Assembly: GCF_029504575.1 (NCBI RefSeq) | Contig: NZ_JAQFII010000001.1 | Span: 248,001-312,000, forward strand | Source: Streptomyces sp. SPB162 | Lineage (GTDB): Bacteria; Actinomycetota; Actinomycetes; Streptomycetales; Streptomycetaceae | Length of the DNA: 64,000 nucleotides | Reading direction: 5' to 3' | In this document: piece after piece, positions 56,622 to 64,000 of the stretch | Position numbering within the stretch: position 1 is the first letter of the stretch | How the letters are laid out: the number at the start of each line of letters is the position of its first letter | Notes under the pieces: model-generated | Databases searched by the model: none | What the model was told of the DNA's origin: nothing | The model's input: only the letters and a program-made list of their open reading frames with translations | Translations under genes and position numbers: made by a program

Positions 56622-58145
56622 ATGAGAAGCATGCGCTCCCTCCGCGCGGTACTCACCGCGACCGTCACCGCTGTGGCCGCCGCAGGCCTGGCCACGCTCG
56701 GCGGTGGCACCGCCCAGGCGGCCACCCCCCTGCCGGCCCACGTCTTCGCCCCCTACTTCGAAGCCTGGACCGGCGAAAGCCCCGCCGCCCTCGCCGCCCA
56801 GTCCGGTGCGAAGCACCTGACGATGGCGTTCATCCAGACGGCGGCCAAGGGTTCCTGCACGGTGCTGTGGAACGGCGACAGCGGTCTGCCGATCGCCGCG
56901 TCCTCCTTCGGCAGCGACATCAAGACCATCCAGTCGAGGGGCGGGGACGTCATCCCCTCCTTCGGCGGCTACACCGCGGACACCACCAACACCGAGATCG
57001 CCGACAGCTGCACCGACGTCAACCAGATCGCCGCCGCGTACGAGAAGGTCATCACGACCTACGACGTCTCGCGGCTCGACATGGACATCGAGGTCGACTC
57101 GCTGGACAACAGCGCCGGCATCGACCGGCGGAACAAGGCCATCAAGATCGTCCAGGACTGGGCGGCGGCCAACGGCCGCAAGGTCGAGATCTCCTACACG
57201 CTGCCGACGACCACCCACGGCCTCGCCTCCAGCGGGCTCGCCGTCCTGCAGAACGCGGTGGCCAACGGCGCGCGGGTCGACGTCGCGAACCTCATGACGT
57301 TCGACTACTACGACAACGCCACCCACAACATGGCGAACGACACCCAGACGGCCGCGCAGGGTCTGTACAACCAGCTCGCGCAGCTCTACCCGGGAAAGAC
57401 CGCCGCGCAGCTCTGGGGCATGGTCGGCATCATCGAGATGCCGGGGGTCGACGACTTCGGTCCGGCCGAGACGTTCACGTTGGCCAACGCCACCCAGGTG
57501 TACAACTGGGCGGTCTCCAAGGGCATCAACACCCTCTCGTTCTGGGCGCTGCAACGTGACAACGGCGGCTGCCCGGGCGGCGCGGCCGCCGACAACTGCT
57601 CCGGCATCCAGCAGAACACCTGGGACTTCACCCACATCTTCGCCCCCTTCACCGGCGGCACCACGACCCCGGTCAACGACTTCTCGGTGACCGCCACCCC
57701 GGCCTCCGGCTCCGTGGTCGCGGGCAGCTCGACCACCAGCACCGTGAAGACCGCGGTGACCGCGGGCCAGGCGCAGACGGTCAACCTCTCCGTCAGCGGA
57801 GCCCCCGCGGGAGTCACCGCCTCGCTCAGCCCCACCTCCGTGACGGCGGGCGGCTCCTCGACGCTCACCCTCGCCACGACCGCCGCGACGGTGTCGGGCA
57901 CCTACACCATCAGCGTCACCGGCTCGGGCACCTCGGGCAGCCACACGGCGGCCTACACCCTGACCGTCACCGGCGGCACGGGCCACCAGTGCACCGCCGC
58001 CGCGTGGGCGAGCGGCACCATCTACACCGGTGGACAGCAGGTCTCCCACAAGGGCCACACCTGGAAGGCCAAGTGGTGGACCACGGGCGAGGAGCCCGGC
58101 ACCACCGGCCAGTGGGGCGTCTGGCAGGACCTCGGCGCCTGCTGA
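56622..58145 (+). CDS. Secreted GH18 chitinase with Ig-like and CBM5/12 modules, 507 aa
   Basis: Endo-acting chitinase. The signal peptide ([20 protein letters not shown] to AQAAT) is followed by a GH18 barrel at about 40-345 with catalytic motif [13 protein letters not shown] (DxDxE, acid Glu at the end). [11 protein letters not shown] and [16 protein letters not shown] are further family motifs. A Thr/Ser-rich Ig-like module ([20 protein letters not shown] to TLTVTGG) follows. The C-terminal CBM5/12 ([37 protein letters not shown]) binds chitin. The absence of an alpha+beta insertion suggests subfamily B. ATG 56622 or 56631. A very strong terminator follows. Confidence 0.95.
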   Translation: MRSMRSLRAVLTATVTAVAAAGLATLGGGTAQAATPLPAHVFAPYFEAWTGESPAALAAQSGAKHLTMAFIQTAAKGSCTVLWNGDSGLPIAASSFGSDIKTIQSRGGDVIPSFGGYTADTTNTEIADSCTDVNQIAAAYEKVITTYDVSRLDMDIEVDSLDNSAGIDRRNKAIKIVQDWAAANGRKVEISYTLPTTTHGLASSGLAVLQNAVANGARVDVANLMTFDYYDNATHNMANDTQTAAQGLYNQLAQLYPGKTAAQLWGMVGIIEMPGVDDFGPAETFTLANATQVYNWAVSKGINTLSFWALQRDNGGCPGGAAADNCSGIQQNTWDFTHIFAPFTGGTTTPVNDFSVTATPASGSVVAGSSTTSTVKTAVTAGQAQTVNLSVSGAPAGVTASLSPTSVTAGGSSTLTLATTAATVSGTYTISVTGSGTSGSHTAAYTLTVTGGTGHQCTAAAWASGTIYTGGQQVSHKGHTWKAKWWTTGEEPGTTGQWGVWQDLGAC

Positions 58146-58157
58146 CCCCCCTCCTCC

Positions 58158-58196
58158 GCGGTGCTGCCCGGCAGGAACCCTGCCGGGCAGCACCGC
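58158..58196 (+). terminator. Very strong terminator after the chitinase
   Basis: Eighteen-base perfect stem (58158-58175 with 58179-58196) with a 3-base loop, 13 bases after the stop codon. Confidence 0.9.
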
Positions 58197-58260
58197 GTGC
58201 GGCGCAGGTCCCGGCGCGCGCCGCCGAGCGCCGGGACCGGAGTCGGCCTACAACAGGAAC

Positions 58261-58473
58261 ATGAGGACAGACGAGCTCCCCGACGGATACGGCAGCGTCA
58301 GCATCCAGGCGGCCGACGAAGCGACGGTCGCCGCCATCGAGGAGCTGCTGCGCCTGCACTTCCCCGCGGGTCCCGCGGTGCGCTACAGCGAACACCACGC
58401 CACCTCGATCCCGCACCGCACGCTCCACCACCTCACCCTGACCCTCGACACCCGGGTCCCCACCGCACCCTGA
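58261..58473 (+). CDS. Small hypothetical protein, 70 aa
   Basis: Short soluble protein. TDELPDGYGSVSIQAADEAT, then VAAIEELLRLHFPAGPAVRY and THHLTL-like strands suggest a compact alpha/beta fold. AGGA precedes ATG 58261. GC3 bias is strong. No family recognised; the His-rich centre (SEHHATSIPHRTLHHLTL) is notable. It lies between the chitinase terminator and another small gene. Confidence 0.55.
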   Translation: MRTDELPDGYGSVSIQAADEATVAAIEELLRLHFPAGPAVRYSEHHATSIPHRTLHHLTLTLDTRVPTAP

Positions 58474-58542
58474 ACGGTCCACCCAGGACCGACCGGGCGC
58501 ACGCGTACGGGTTATGCGGCACATAAGGCGCACACTGGGGCT

Positions 58543-58788
58543 ATGTCCCTACCCGCAACGCACCAATGCCGTACGTGTTCCACCGACGCCACCGACGGAA
58601 CGACTCTGCACGAGGATCTCGTCGTGGGAGCGCCGTTGTCCATGGAAGCACTCGACGAGGCGCAGCGTCTGGACCGGTTCGCCCGCAAGTACGCCCACGA
58701 CGGGTGCCGGGTGACCGAGGTCCGGCAGGTCCCTTCCAGCAGCACCAGCGGTTACGCGTGGTCCGTCCGCTTCCTCGACCACGCCTGA
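58543..58788 (+). CDS. Small hypothetical protein with one CxxC, 81 aa
   Basis: Small soluble protein with a CxxC near the start (ATHQCRTCSTDATDG) that could bind a metal or redox partner, and a helix MEALDEAQRLDRFARKYAHD. It ends with a beta strand SGYAWSVRFLDHA. The ribosome site is poor (GGGG close to ATG 58543). I recognise no family. The following 287 bases to DedA are gene-free and show no clear feature. Confidence 0.55.
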   Translation: MSLPATHQCRTCSTDATDGTTLHEDLVVGAPLSMEALDEAQRLDRFARKYAHDGCRVTEVRQVPSSSTSGYAWSVRFLDHA

Positions 58789-59075
58789 GCGAACTTCCGG
58801 GCCGCCGTCCCGGCCGGCCCGGCCCTCGCACGCCCCTCACCCGGCCGGCGCAACGACATCACGCCGGACCCGGGCGTGCGGGTGCGTGTCGTGCCGTCCG
58901 TCGGCACGCGGCACCGCTCCGCGACGGGTTCCCTCCAGCTCGAAACCCGCCGTGACCGCCACCCGGCAGCGGCCCTCACCGGGCCGGTGCCCGGCGGCAC
59001 GGGTACGGTTCAAGATGTGTTCAGCTCCCCTGCAGGACGACACGCGGATGTGTGGCGCCATCCAGTGGGGACGCC

Positions 59076-59711
59076 ATGAGCTGGGCCCTCATGGCGGTCG
59101 ACCCGACGAGCGGGGCCTCACTGCTCGCCGCCTTCGGCGCGCTGGCCGTCCTGGTGGTGGTCTTCGCCGAATCGGGCCTGCTGGTGGTCGGTTTCTTCCT
59201 GCCCGGAGACACCCTCCTCTTCCCCGCCGGAGTGCTCTGCGCCGGCAGGGGTGACTCCGGAGCGCACCTGTCCTTGTGGCAGGTGCTCCTCTGCGCCGCC
59301 ATCGGGTCGATCGCCGGAGCGCAGGTCGGCTTCCTCCTGGGACGGCACGGCGGCGGTGCGGCCCTGGCCCGCAGCAAGAACGAACGGCTGAAGGCGGCGG
59401 TGTGCCGTTCGGACGAGCTGCTGCGCCGCTACGGATACCGCAAGGTGATCGTGATCGGCCGCTTCATCCCACTGGTCCGAACCGTGCTGAGCCCTCTGGC
59501 GGGCGCGCTGAACGTGCCGGTGCGCACCTTCACCCTCTGGCAGATCGTCGGGGGCCTGGCCTGGTCGCAGAGTCTCGTGCTGGCCGGGTACTGGCTGGGG
59601 AACGCCGTGCCGGGCATCGAGCGCTACCTGCTGCTGATCGTCGGGCTGATCGTCGCCTTCTCGCTCCTTCCGCTGCTGTTCGAGGCCCGCGGACGTTCCC
59701 GGTCCCGTTGA
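59076..59711 (+). CDS. DedA-family membrane protein, 211 aa
   Basis: Inner-membrane protein of the DedA/SNARE-associated superfamily, several of which are lipid transporters that flip undecaprenyl phosphate or phospholipids. VVVFAESGLLVVGFFLPGDT is the N-terminal reentrant-loop motif with the conserved Glu and Pro-Gly. VIGRFIPLVRTVLSPLAGAL is the second half with the essential Arg (GRFIPxxR). About four to five helices. ATG 59076 with GGGGA upstream is preferred over GTG 59052. It is read toward the secreted GH3 gene but ends 177 bases before it. Confidence 0.93.
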   Translation: MSWALMAVDPTSGASLLAAFGALAVLVVVFAESGLLVVGFFLPGDTLLFPAGVLCAGRGDSGAHLSLWQVLLCAAIGSIAGAQVGFLLGRHGGGAALARSKNERLKAAVCRSDELLRRYGYRKVIVIGRFIPLVRTVLSPLAGALNVPVRTFTLWQIVGGLAWSQSLVLAGYWLGNAVPGIERYLLLIVGLIVAFSLLPLLFEARGRSRSR

Positions 59712-59767
59712 CGCGCAGAGCTTGAAGCCGTGCCGCCCTGGAGTCGGCACCAGGTCTGCCCAATCTG

Positions 59768-59817
59768 TTGACAGTGTTCGGACATTGCAAGAAACTCCCT
59801 CCGGGAGAGCGCTCTCC
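59768..59817 (+). promoter_or_regulatory. Promoter and LacI-type operator for the secreted GH3 gene
   Basis: TTGACA at 59768-59773, then the perfect 14-base palindrome GGAGAGCGCTCTCC at 59804-59817. This is the same order and sequence as at 2508, 53 kb away. It links this gene to the first locus of the window. Confidence 0.75.
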
Positions 59818-59888
59818 ATCCCGTTTGGCGTCAATAGCCGAACGCACGAAGCAAGCCGCGCATCACACCCCACCCCCCGGAGATGTGC

Positions 59889-62800
59889 ATGAGCCTCCTG
59901 TCTCTCCTCCTTCACCACCTCGCCCGGCGCCGACGGCTGATCGCGGTGGTTCTCGCGGCGGTCCTCGCGACCGGCGGCGCGCTCGGCGCCGTGAACGTCA
60001 CCGCGAACGCGGCCACCCTCCTGCTGTCGCAGGGCAAGCCCGCGACGGCGTCCTCCACGGAGAACGCCGGCACCCCGGCGTCGGCAGCGGTCGACGGCGA
60101 CGCCGGAACCCGCTGGTCGAGCGCCGCCGCCGACCCGCAGTGGCTGCAGGTCGACCTCGGCTCCGTCCAGGACATCACCCAGGTCACCCTCAACTGGGAA
60201 GCCGCCTACGGCACGGCGTTCAGGATCCAGGTCTCCGCCAACGGCGCCGCCTGGACCGACGCCTACTCCACCACGACCGGCGCCGGCGGCCATCAGACGC
60301 TCGACGTGACCACCTCCGGGCGCTACGTCCGGCTGTACGGGACGGCCAGGGCCACCGGCTACGGCTACTCCCTGTGGGAGTTCCAGGTCTACGGAGCCGG
60401 CGGCACCCAGCCCGGCACCTGCGGTACCGACAACGCCGCCCTGAACCGTCCGGCGACCGCTTCGTCGACCGAGAACGGCGGCACCCCGGCCTCGGCGGCG
60501 GTCGACGGAAACGCCGGGACCCGCTGGTCGAGCGCCGCCGCCGACCCGCAGTGGCTGCAGGTCGACCTCGGCTCCGCGCAGGACATCTGCCAGGTCTCGC
60601 TGAGCTGGGAGACGGCGTACGCCACAGCCTTCCAGATCCAGGTCTCCGCCACCGGAACCGGTGACTGGACCACCATCCACACCGCCACCGCCGCCGGCGG
60701 CGGGACGCAGAACCTCACCGTCACCGGGAACGGCCGCTACGTCCGGATGTACGGCACCGCGCGCGCCACCGCGTACGGCTACTCCCTCTGGGAGTTCGCG
60801 GTCCACACCGGCGGACCCGGCGGCGGACCCGGCGACCCGGGCGGCGGCACCGTCATCTCCGCGTACCAGCAGGCCTCGGCCTCCTCGTGGGAGGGCGCGA
60901 ACGCTCCCGCGGCGGCGCTGGACGGCCGCGTCAACACCCGCTGGTCCAGCCTGTCCACCGACAACCAGTGGCTGCAGGTGGACCTCGGCGGCCGTGCCAC
61001 GGTCAGCGGCCTGGCACTGAACTGGGAGTCCGCCTACGCCACGGGCTACCACGTCGACGTGTCCGACGACGCCTCCACCTGGACACCCCTCTACAGCACC
61101 ACCAGCGGCAAGGGCGGTGTCGAGAACCTGACCGTCACCGGCAAGGGCCGCTACGTCCGGCTGACCGGAACCGCCCGCGCCACCGGGTACGGCTACTCGT
61201 TGTGGGAGTTCCAGGTCCTCGGCACCCTCGACACGTCCACCGCCACCCCGCCCATGCTCTCCGGACCCACCAGGGCCCCGGCCCCGGTGAACCAGTTCGC
61301 CCTGGCGTCGCCCGCGGACCACGCCATGGTCACGGACACCCGCCGGCCGGCGCTGTCCTGGGCCGGCGTCGCCGGGACCGCCCACTACGAGGTCTGGCTC
61401 AACATCAGCCGCACCGACTACGACTTCACGGCCTCCGGCAACCTCCTCGACCTCTACACCAAGGTCGCCGAACCCACCGGCACCACCTACACCCCGACGT
61501 GGGACATCAGCGACCGGTGGACCTACCGGTGGTTCGTCGTCGCCGTGAACGGCTCCGGTGCGCGCACCACCTCCGACATCCGCACCTTCAGCGTCTACCT
61601 GCCCGACATCGAGACCGTGAACGACGGCGTCGGCATCGTCAACGGCGCCCGGGACCTGAACAAGAACGGCACCATCGAGCCGTACGAGGACTGGCGGCGG
61701 CCGATCGAGGTCAGGACCGCCGACCTCCTGGGCCGGATGACCCTGGAGGAGAAGGCCTTCCAGATGTTCTACAACGTCCAGTCCTACCCGATGTCGGGCT
61801 GGCACTTCGGCCCGGCCCAACCCGCCGACCTGCACAACGTCCTGCTCTCCACGGCGGCCACCCGGCTGGGCATCCCACCGGTCTCCGCGGGTGACACCAC
61901 CGCCGGCTACCAGACCACGTACCCGTTGCAGAGCGCGATGGCCGCCAACAAGGACTACCCCCTCGACTACCGGCTGGGCGACATGCAGCGCAAGGAGGAG
62001 CTGGAGGTCGGTGCACGGGGAACGCTCTCACCGCTCGCCGAGGTCGGCACCAAGGTGATCTACCCGCGCATCCAGGAGGGCGGCGGAGAGAACGCCGATG
62101 TCGCGGCGGCCCAGCTGCGGGCACAGGTCGCCGGGCTCCAGGGCGGCCCGGAACTCAACCCCGGCTCGGTCCTCGCCACCGTCAAGCACTGGCCCGGTGA
62201 AGGCGCCGGCGGCGAGGCCGGCATCGTCTACGACGCGGTGACCATCAAGTACCACATGATCCCGTTCCGGGCCGCGATCGAGGCGGGAGCCGTCAACATC
62301 ATGCCGGGGTACGCGGGCAGCTCCTACCTCGACCCGGGAGGGCCCGGCGCCGGCGACAGTGCGAAGATTCTGAACTACCTGCGGCAGAACCTCGGTTACA
62401 CCGGTCTGATCACCACGGACTGGCTGCCGTCCGGTGCCTGGGTGAACGCGGCCAACGCCGGCTCCGACGTGATGGGGGGCGCCGACCCGGGCGCCCCCGG
62501 GTTCACGATGGCCGACTTCGAGTCGCAGGTCCCGCTCGCACGGATCAACGACGCGGTGACCCGCGTCCTGCGGCTGAAGTTCCAACTCGGCATCCTCGAC
62601 CACCCCTACGGTGACCCGGTCAACGGTCCCTACCGGTTCCACCAGCCCGCCTACACCGCGCTGGCCAACCAGGCGGCGCGCGAGTCCAACACCCTGCTCA
62701 AGAACAACGGGGTACTCCCGGTCAAGCTCAACGCCGGAGACAACATCGTCGTCGCCGGCGCCCGCGCCACCGACGGCGCCGCGTGCTGCATCTGGTCCAG

Positions 62801-63401
62801 CTACTTCCACCCGGACTACGGCTCGCTCACCCCGCTACAGGCCATCAAGGCCCGGGCCGCGAAAGCCGGAGTCAACGTCTACCAGGACACCGGCCCCTCC
62901 CCCAGGCTCGCCGTCGTAGCGGTGGGAGAGCCGTCCTACACCCACGCCACCTCCTGGGTGAACACCCAGCCCTACCTGCCGCCCGATCAGCTCGCCGTCA
63001 TCCAGAACTTCAAGAACCAGGGGATTCCGGTGGTGGTCGTCCTGACCCTGCCACGGCCGATCGTGATCAGCGACTGGAACGGTCTGGCGGACGCCATCGT
63101 GGTGACCTACCGCGGCGGTGAGGAGACCGGACCCGCGACGGCCAGTCTGCTCTTCGGGGACTACCTCCCCAGGGGCAAGCTGCCCTGGCAGCTTCCCCGG
63201 AGCCTGGACCAGGTGCTCAAGCCCGGCGGCACCGACACGGTCGCGGACGCGAACGAGAAATGGGACCTGCCCTACGACCTCGGCGCCACGGACGCCCAAC
63301 GCACCGAGATCCGCGCGAAGATCGATGCCGGGCAACCGGTACCGACCACGTACGGGAACCCGCTCTACCCCTACGGCGCCGGACTGACCGGCTGGAACTG
63401 A
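59889..63401 (+). CDS. Secreted GH3 glycosidase with three F5/8C modules, 1170 aa
   Basis: Extracellular beta-glycosidase. A signal peptide (LARRRRLIAVVLAAVLATGG to TANAAT) is followed by three consecutive F5/8C modules (about 42-175, 185-310 and 325-455), a linker domain (LASPADHAMVTDTRRPALSW, resembling fibronectin/Ig), and a GH3 domain from about 575. The nucleophile motif is GLITTDWLPSGAW (Asp844). Supporting blocks are TVKHWPGEGAGGEAG and the C-terminal GH3 sandwich (TYRGGEETGPATASLLFGDY, LPRGKLPWQLPRSLDQ). F5/8C modules 1 and 2 share a 58-base exact repeat. GGAG 7 bases before ATG 59889 sets the start. Its operator matches those of the beta-glucan locus, so it probably works with it. 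Confidence 0.94.
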   Translation: MSLLSLLLHHLARRRRLIAVVLAAVLATGGALGAVNVTANAATLLLSQGKPATASSTENAGTPASAAVDGDAGTRWSSAAADPQWLQVDLGSVQDITQVTLNWEAAYGTAFRIQVSANGAAWTDAYSTTTGAGGHQTLDVTTSGRYVRLYGTARATGYGYSLWEFQVYGAGGTQPGTCGTDNAALNRPATASSTENGGTPASAAVDGNAGTRWSSAAADPQWLQVDLGSAQDICQVSLSWETAYATAFQIQVSATGTGDWTTIHTATAAGGGTQNLTVTGNGRYVRMYGTARATAYGYSLWEFAVHTGGPGGGPGDPGGGTVISAYQQASASSWEGANAPAAALDGRVNTRWSSLSTDNQWLQVDLGGRATVSGLALNWESAYATGYHVDVSDDASTWTPLYSTTSGKGGVENLTVTGKGRYVRLTGTARATGYGYSLWEFQVLGTLDTSTATPPMLSGPTRAPAPVNQFALASPADHAMVTDTRRPALSWAGVAGTAHYEVWLNISRTDYDFTASGNLLDLYTKVAEPTGTTYTPTWDISDRWTYRWFVVAVNGSGARTTSDIRTFSVYLPDIETVNDGVGIVNGARDLNKNGTIEPYEDWRRPIEVRTADLLGRMTLEEKAFQMFYNVQSYPMSGWHFGPAQPADLHNVLLSTAATRLGIPPVSAGDTTAGYQTTYPLQSAMAANKDYPLDYRLGDMQRKEELEVGARGTLSPLAEVGTKVIYPRIQEGGGENADVAAAQLRAQVAGLQGGPELNPGSVLATVKHWPGEGAGGEAGIVYDAVTIKYHMIPFRAAIEAGAVNIMPGYAGSSYLDPGGPGAGDSAKILNYLRQNLGYTGLITTDWLPSGAWVNAANAGSDVMGGADPGAPGFTMADFESQVPLARINDAVTRVLRLKFQLGILDHPYGDPVNGPYRFHQPAYTALANQAARESNTLLKNNGVLPVKLNAGDNIVVAGARATDGAACCIWSSYFHPDYGSLTPLQAIKARAAKAGVNVYQDTGPSPRLAVVAVGEPSYTHATSWVNTQPYLPPDQLAVIQNFKNQGIPVVVVLTLPRPIVISDWNGLADAIVVTYRGGEETGPATASLLFGDYLPRGKLPWQLPRSLDQVLKPGGTDTVADANEKWDLPYDLGATDAQRTEIRAKIDAGQPVPTTYGNPLYPYGAGLTGWN
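60108..60576 (+). repeat. 58-bp exact direct repeat within two F5/8C modules
   Basis: The 58 bases at 60108-60165 recur without change at 60519-60576 and encode the TRWSSAAADPQWLQVDLGS segment of F5/8C modules 1 and 2. The 411-base repeat distance equals one module, in frame, so recombination would delete or add a whole module. Confidence 0.85.
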
Positions 63402-63588
63402 TCCCGCACGGACCGGGTGACGGCCGCACCGCGGCGCGCTGAGGCAGGACGAAGCCCCGACCGCGATCCACCTCAGGCGCGTTGGTGCCCGAGGTGGAGA
63501 GCGGTACGGCGGCGGAACCCGGGTAGGTGTGTGGCACACCGGATGTTTAGGGTGAGACGTCCGGTGAACGACGGAGGAGGCGAATCAC

Positions 63589-63684
63589 GTGGGTGCCACA
63601 CCACGGAGCAGGCTCGGGGACACGACCCGCAGGCCCGCTCCTGCCCGGCCCGCCGGCCGGCCCTCTCCGGGACGGCAGCGATGA
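63589..63684 (+). CDS. Possible 31-residue leader peptide
   Basis: A GTG at 63589 has a strong GGAGGAGG 8 bases upstream. It opens a 31-codon frame (VGATPRSRLGDTTRRPAPAR and on) whose TGA stop overlaps the ATG of the next gene as ATGA (63681-63684). That gene has no ribosome site of its own, so translational coupling is plausible. The peptide is Arg/Pro-rich and otherwise featureless. Confidence 0.35.
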   Translation: MGATPRSRLGDTTRRPAPARPAGRPSPGRQR

Positions 63685-63971
63685 CGGCCAACCGGCGGCG
63701 GCTGCGGTCGGGCACCGTAGTGCTGGGCAGCATGGGTCTACTGGCGGTGAGCCTCGTCTCGTGCTCGTCCTCCTCGGATCCCGACAAGCGGTGCGTGAAC
63801 CCGACGACGTACAAGAAGCTGGCCGACAAGGAGTGCCGCGACGGCGGTTCCGGCCGGTACTACTACGGCGGCTCCGTGCACAACGGCACCGTCTCGGGGG
63901 GCGGTTTCGACAAGTCGACGGTGAAGCGCGGCGGCATCGGTCACGGCGGCTCCGACTCCGGCGGCGGCTGA
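63681..63971 (+). CDS. Small lipoprotein, Gly/Ser-rich, 96 aa
   Basis: Short exported protein. The N-terminal NRRRLRSGTVVLGSMGLLAV and lipobox VSCS give a lipoprotein signal. The mature part has the motif CVNPTTYKKLADKECRDGGS with a Cys pair, then YYYGGSVHNGTVSGGGFDKS and a Gly/Ser tail. Proteins with this CVN..L..kEC pattern are common short Streptomyces lipoproteins of unknown role. ATG 63681 gives the signal start; ribosome loading may come from the overlapping 31-codon frame. It ends about 30 bases before the window edge. Confidence 0.75.
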   Translation: MTANRRRLRSGTVVLGSMGLLAVSLVSCSSSSDPDKRCVNPTTYKKLADKECRDGGSGRYYYGGSVHNGTVSGGGFDKSTVKRGGIGHGGSDSGGG

Positions 63972-64000
63972 TCCGATGCGCGGCTACATCCGGGGCCGTC

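Noticed and set aside
59118-61835. A minus-strand frame of 905 codons opposite DedA and GH3
   Set aside because: Low-complexity shadow translation; both plus-strand genes have clear families.

Overview
The window is high-G+C DNA with strong G/C bias at third codon positions. GGAGG-type ribosome binding sites, many GTG starts, a chaplin, several large secreted polysaccharide-active enzymes and a type III polyketide operon all point to a Streptomyces. The dense accessory content, many regulators and several decayed genes fit a chromosome arm rather than the conserved core. No rRNA, tRNA, CRISPR array, transposase or phage gene was seen.

Layout. 1-12.9 kb is a beta-glucan-type sugar utilisation locus: a LacI repressor (cut by the left edge), a secreted DUF1996 protein, a 1008-residue F5/8C-GH16-TIM barrel-F5/8C enzyme, an ABC sugar importer (lipoprotein plus two permeases, the first frameshifted) and a cytoplasmic GH3/PA14 beta-glucosidase. 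Near-identical GGAGAGCGCTCTCC palindromes lie just downstream of TTGACA boxes at three promoters here. A fourth sits 53 kb away, in front of a secreted GH3 enzyme with three F5/8C modules (59.9-63.4 kb), so all four look like one regulon. 13-25.5 kb holds a lipoprotein, an aldo/keto reductase remnant, a PaaX-type regulator with an alpha/beta hydrolase, a chaplin with a His/Gln/Ser repeat tail, an epimerase, a DUF2690-like protein, a CDF metal transporter, a PucR-type regulator, a secreted beta-propeller, an NPP1/NLP-type protein, a TetR regulator and a PL7 alginate lyase.

25.5-38.9 kb carries an SGNH hydrolase, two GNAT acetyltransferases, a UvrA2-like ABC protein, two facing gene stumps (aldo/keto reductase and NmrA-like SDR), a haloalkane dehalogenase divergent from a MarR regulator, a GH3-CBM6 stump, a trypsin-like protease, a TetR regulator divergent from a methyltransferase, and a frameshifted spermidine-synthase-like gene. 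39-46.4 kb has a copper-radical (galactose-oxidase-like) enzyme, a LuxR-type regulator, an anti-sigma-type ATPase, an AraC stump, DoxX, and an XRE-cupin regulator divergent from an MFS exporter.

46.4-50 kb is a phenolic-lipid cluster: UbiA prenyltransferase divergent from a type III PKS, an ICMT-like methyltransferase and a FAD monooxygenase in srsABC order. 50-59.7 kb holds dihydrolipoyl dehydrogenase, a lone receiver domain, cholesterol oxidase, a small AhpD-like/DapB-like operon, a GH18 chitinase with chitinase-type direct repeats, and a DedA protein.

Three genes (near 1504, 8501 and 38501) each contain one extra base that splits an otherwise good reading frame. Five other loci are stumps that keep the C-terminus and stop codon but lack the 5' half.
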